The notes under the pieces were generated by a model. It worked only from the letters and a program-made list of their open reading frames with translations, searched no databases and had not been told where the DNA came from. The position numbers were made by a program, and so were the translations under genes. 64,000 nt of DNA from Chitinophagaceae bacterium C216 (lineage in GTDB: Bacteria > Bacteroidota > Bacteroidia > Chitinophagales > Chitinophagaceae). The DNA is taken from positions 992,001 through 1,056,000 of the forward strand of contig CP144143.1 in assembly GCA_028485475.2 (NCBI GenBank). Direction: 5' to 3'. Below, piece by piece: positions 63,083-64,000 of this stretch (position 1 is its first letter; each line of letters begins with the position of its first letter).

Positions 63083-64000
63083 ATGATGCAACCTTCTGTT
63101 CCATTGCAAAACTTAAGAATGCAAAAATGGGTTGCATCGGTATCGCTTGTACTGGTAGTTCTGAAGTTTGCAGCATACTACTTTACGGCTTCGGTGGCCA
63201 TTCTTACCGATGCCATGGAAAGCATCGTAAATGTAGTAGCGGGTTTTGTGGGGGCTTACAGTTTGTTCATAGCTGCACAGCCTCGCGATCGCAATCACCC
63301 TTATGGTCATGGCAAGGCCGAGTTTCTGTCGGCGGCTGTGGAGGGTATCTTAATCGGGGCGACAGGAATTTTTATATTATATGAAGCGATTCGGAAGCTT
63401 ATCAATCCTGTACCTGTCGAAAGAGTCGATTTAGGCATTATACTCATTGCCATCACCGCAATTATCAATTACGCGCTAGGTGCTGTATGCATCCAAAAGG
63501 GGAAAAAGAACCGGTCTCTGGCGCTAGAGGCTAGCGGCAGACATCTACAAACCGATACTTATTCCACGCTGGCTGTAATTGCGGGGTTAATTGTCATCTA
63601 TTTTACCCGTATTTACTGGATAGATGCAATGGTGGCCGTAATATTGGCGGGATTTATTCTTTATACTTCATATAATATCATTCGGCGCTCCATAGCAGGA
63701 ATAATGGATGAGGCAGATAAGGTACTGCAGGAAGAAATGATTCAGTATATCAACGGATATCGTAGGGAAAATTGGATTGATTTACATAACTTACGCATTA
63801 TCAAGTACGGGAGTATTTTTCATATAGATGCCCATTTAACAGTACCCTGGTACTTTAACGTGCGGGAGGCACATGAGGAGATAGATATTTTTTCGAACAT
63901 TATAAAAGAAGCATATGGGGCATCTGTAGAACTTTTTGTACATTCAGATGGTTGTGTAGAAGGGGTGCAGTGTCCTATATGCCTGAAAAAAGACTGCCCA
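63083..64000 (+). CDS. Cation diffusion facilitator (CDF) transporter, 3' end beyond window
   Basis: The frame is open for 306 codons to the window edge from the ATG at 63083 (a second ATG follows directly). CDF hallmarks are membrane helices from about 15, SVAILTDAMESIVNVVAGFV with the Asp ligand, the HPYGHGKAEFLSAAVEG block, and SGRHLQTDTYSTLAVIAGL with second-site His/Asp. A cytoplasmic metal-binding domain starts at about 220. The visible end is cysteine-rich (DGCVEGVQCPICLKKDC), an unusual metal-binding tail. CDF proteins export Zn2+, Fe2+, Mn2+ or similar ions by proton exchange; the ion cannot be told here. Confidence 0.93.
   Translation, partial: MMQPSVPLQNLRMQKWVASVSLVLVVLKFAAYYFTASVAILTDAMESIVNVVAGFVGAYSLFIAAQPRDRNHPYGHGKAEFLSAAVEGILIGATGIFILYEAIRKLINPVPVERVDLGIILIAITAIINYALGAVCIQKGKKNRSLALEASGRHLQTDTYSTLAVIAGLIVIYFTRIYWIDAMVAVILAGFILYTSYNIIRRSIAGIMDEADKVLQEEMIQYINGYRRENWIDLHNLRIIKYGSIFHIDAHLTVPWYFNVREAHEEIDIFSNIIKEAYGASVELFVHSDGCVEGVQCPICLKKDCP

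Noticed and set aside
1-64000. tRNA, rRNA, SRP RNA, RNase P RNA or CRISPR array
   Set aside because: No cloverleaf, conserved RNA core or regular repeat-spacer pattern was recognised by eye; a covariance-model search could still find small RNAs.

Overview
The window looks like chromosomal DNA of a Bacteroidota bacterium, most likely a Chitinophagaceae relative (Chitinophaga/Niabella/Niastella type). The evidence is SusC/SusD pairs with lipoprotein glycanases, TAnnTTTG-type promoter elements just upstream of several genes, the uppS-bamA-ompH-ompH-murI block, BshA (bacillithiol synthesis), a long rpsP tail and a RicT-type PSP1 protein. No tRNA, rRNA, CRISPR array or insertion sequence was seen. 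Assignments come from reading motifs by eye; no search was run.

Region 1 (1-15.6 kb) is a polysaccharide utilization locus (PUL) for a beta-glucan. It holds the end of a first SusD, two tandem GH144 endo-beta-1,2-glucanase-like proteins (one lipoprotein, one periplasmic), a SusC/SusD pair and a LamG surface-binding lipoprotein. After a strong terminator come GH16, GH43+discoidin, an SGNH hydrolase and a GH3 beta-glucosidase. The implied flow is surface cleavage, import by SusCD, then periplasmic trimming to glucose. No dedicated regulator lies inside the window.

Region 2 (15.6-19.4 kb) is a divergent pair: a two-domain sucrose-phosphate synthase/phosphatase-like enzyme and a cytoplasmic GH32-like protein. 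They may make and break a sucrose-type sugar.

Region 3 (19.5-48.2 kb) is mostly housekeeping. It includes miaA, a single-chain helicase-nuclease, rpsP-rimM, dinB, kbl, an S10 peptidase, uppS-bamA-ompH-ompH-murI (envelope assembly), rpmH, rnpA-yidD, acpS, ricT, hflX-holB, an MsbA-like ABC exporter, bshA and an M28 peptidase.

Region 4 (48.4-58.3 kb) carries two small lipoproteins and an 8.7-kb gene for a cyclic beta-1,2-glucan synthase (GT84, glycoamylase-like and GH94 modules). With the GH144 genes of region 1, this cell appears equipped both to make and to degrade beta-1,2-glucan, which is the most interesting feature of the window.

Region 5 (58.3-64 kb) holds ffh, a START-like protein, an unknown protein divergent from an LptF/G-type permease, and a cation diffusion facilitator cut by the window edge. 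Several starts were moved from upstream TTG codons to internal ATG codons. miaA, dinB, the ABC exporter and the LptF-like gene appear to need TTG or GTG starts.
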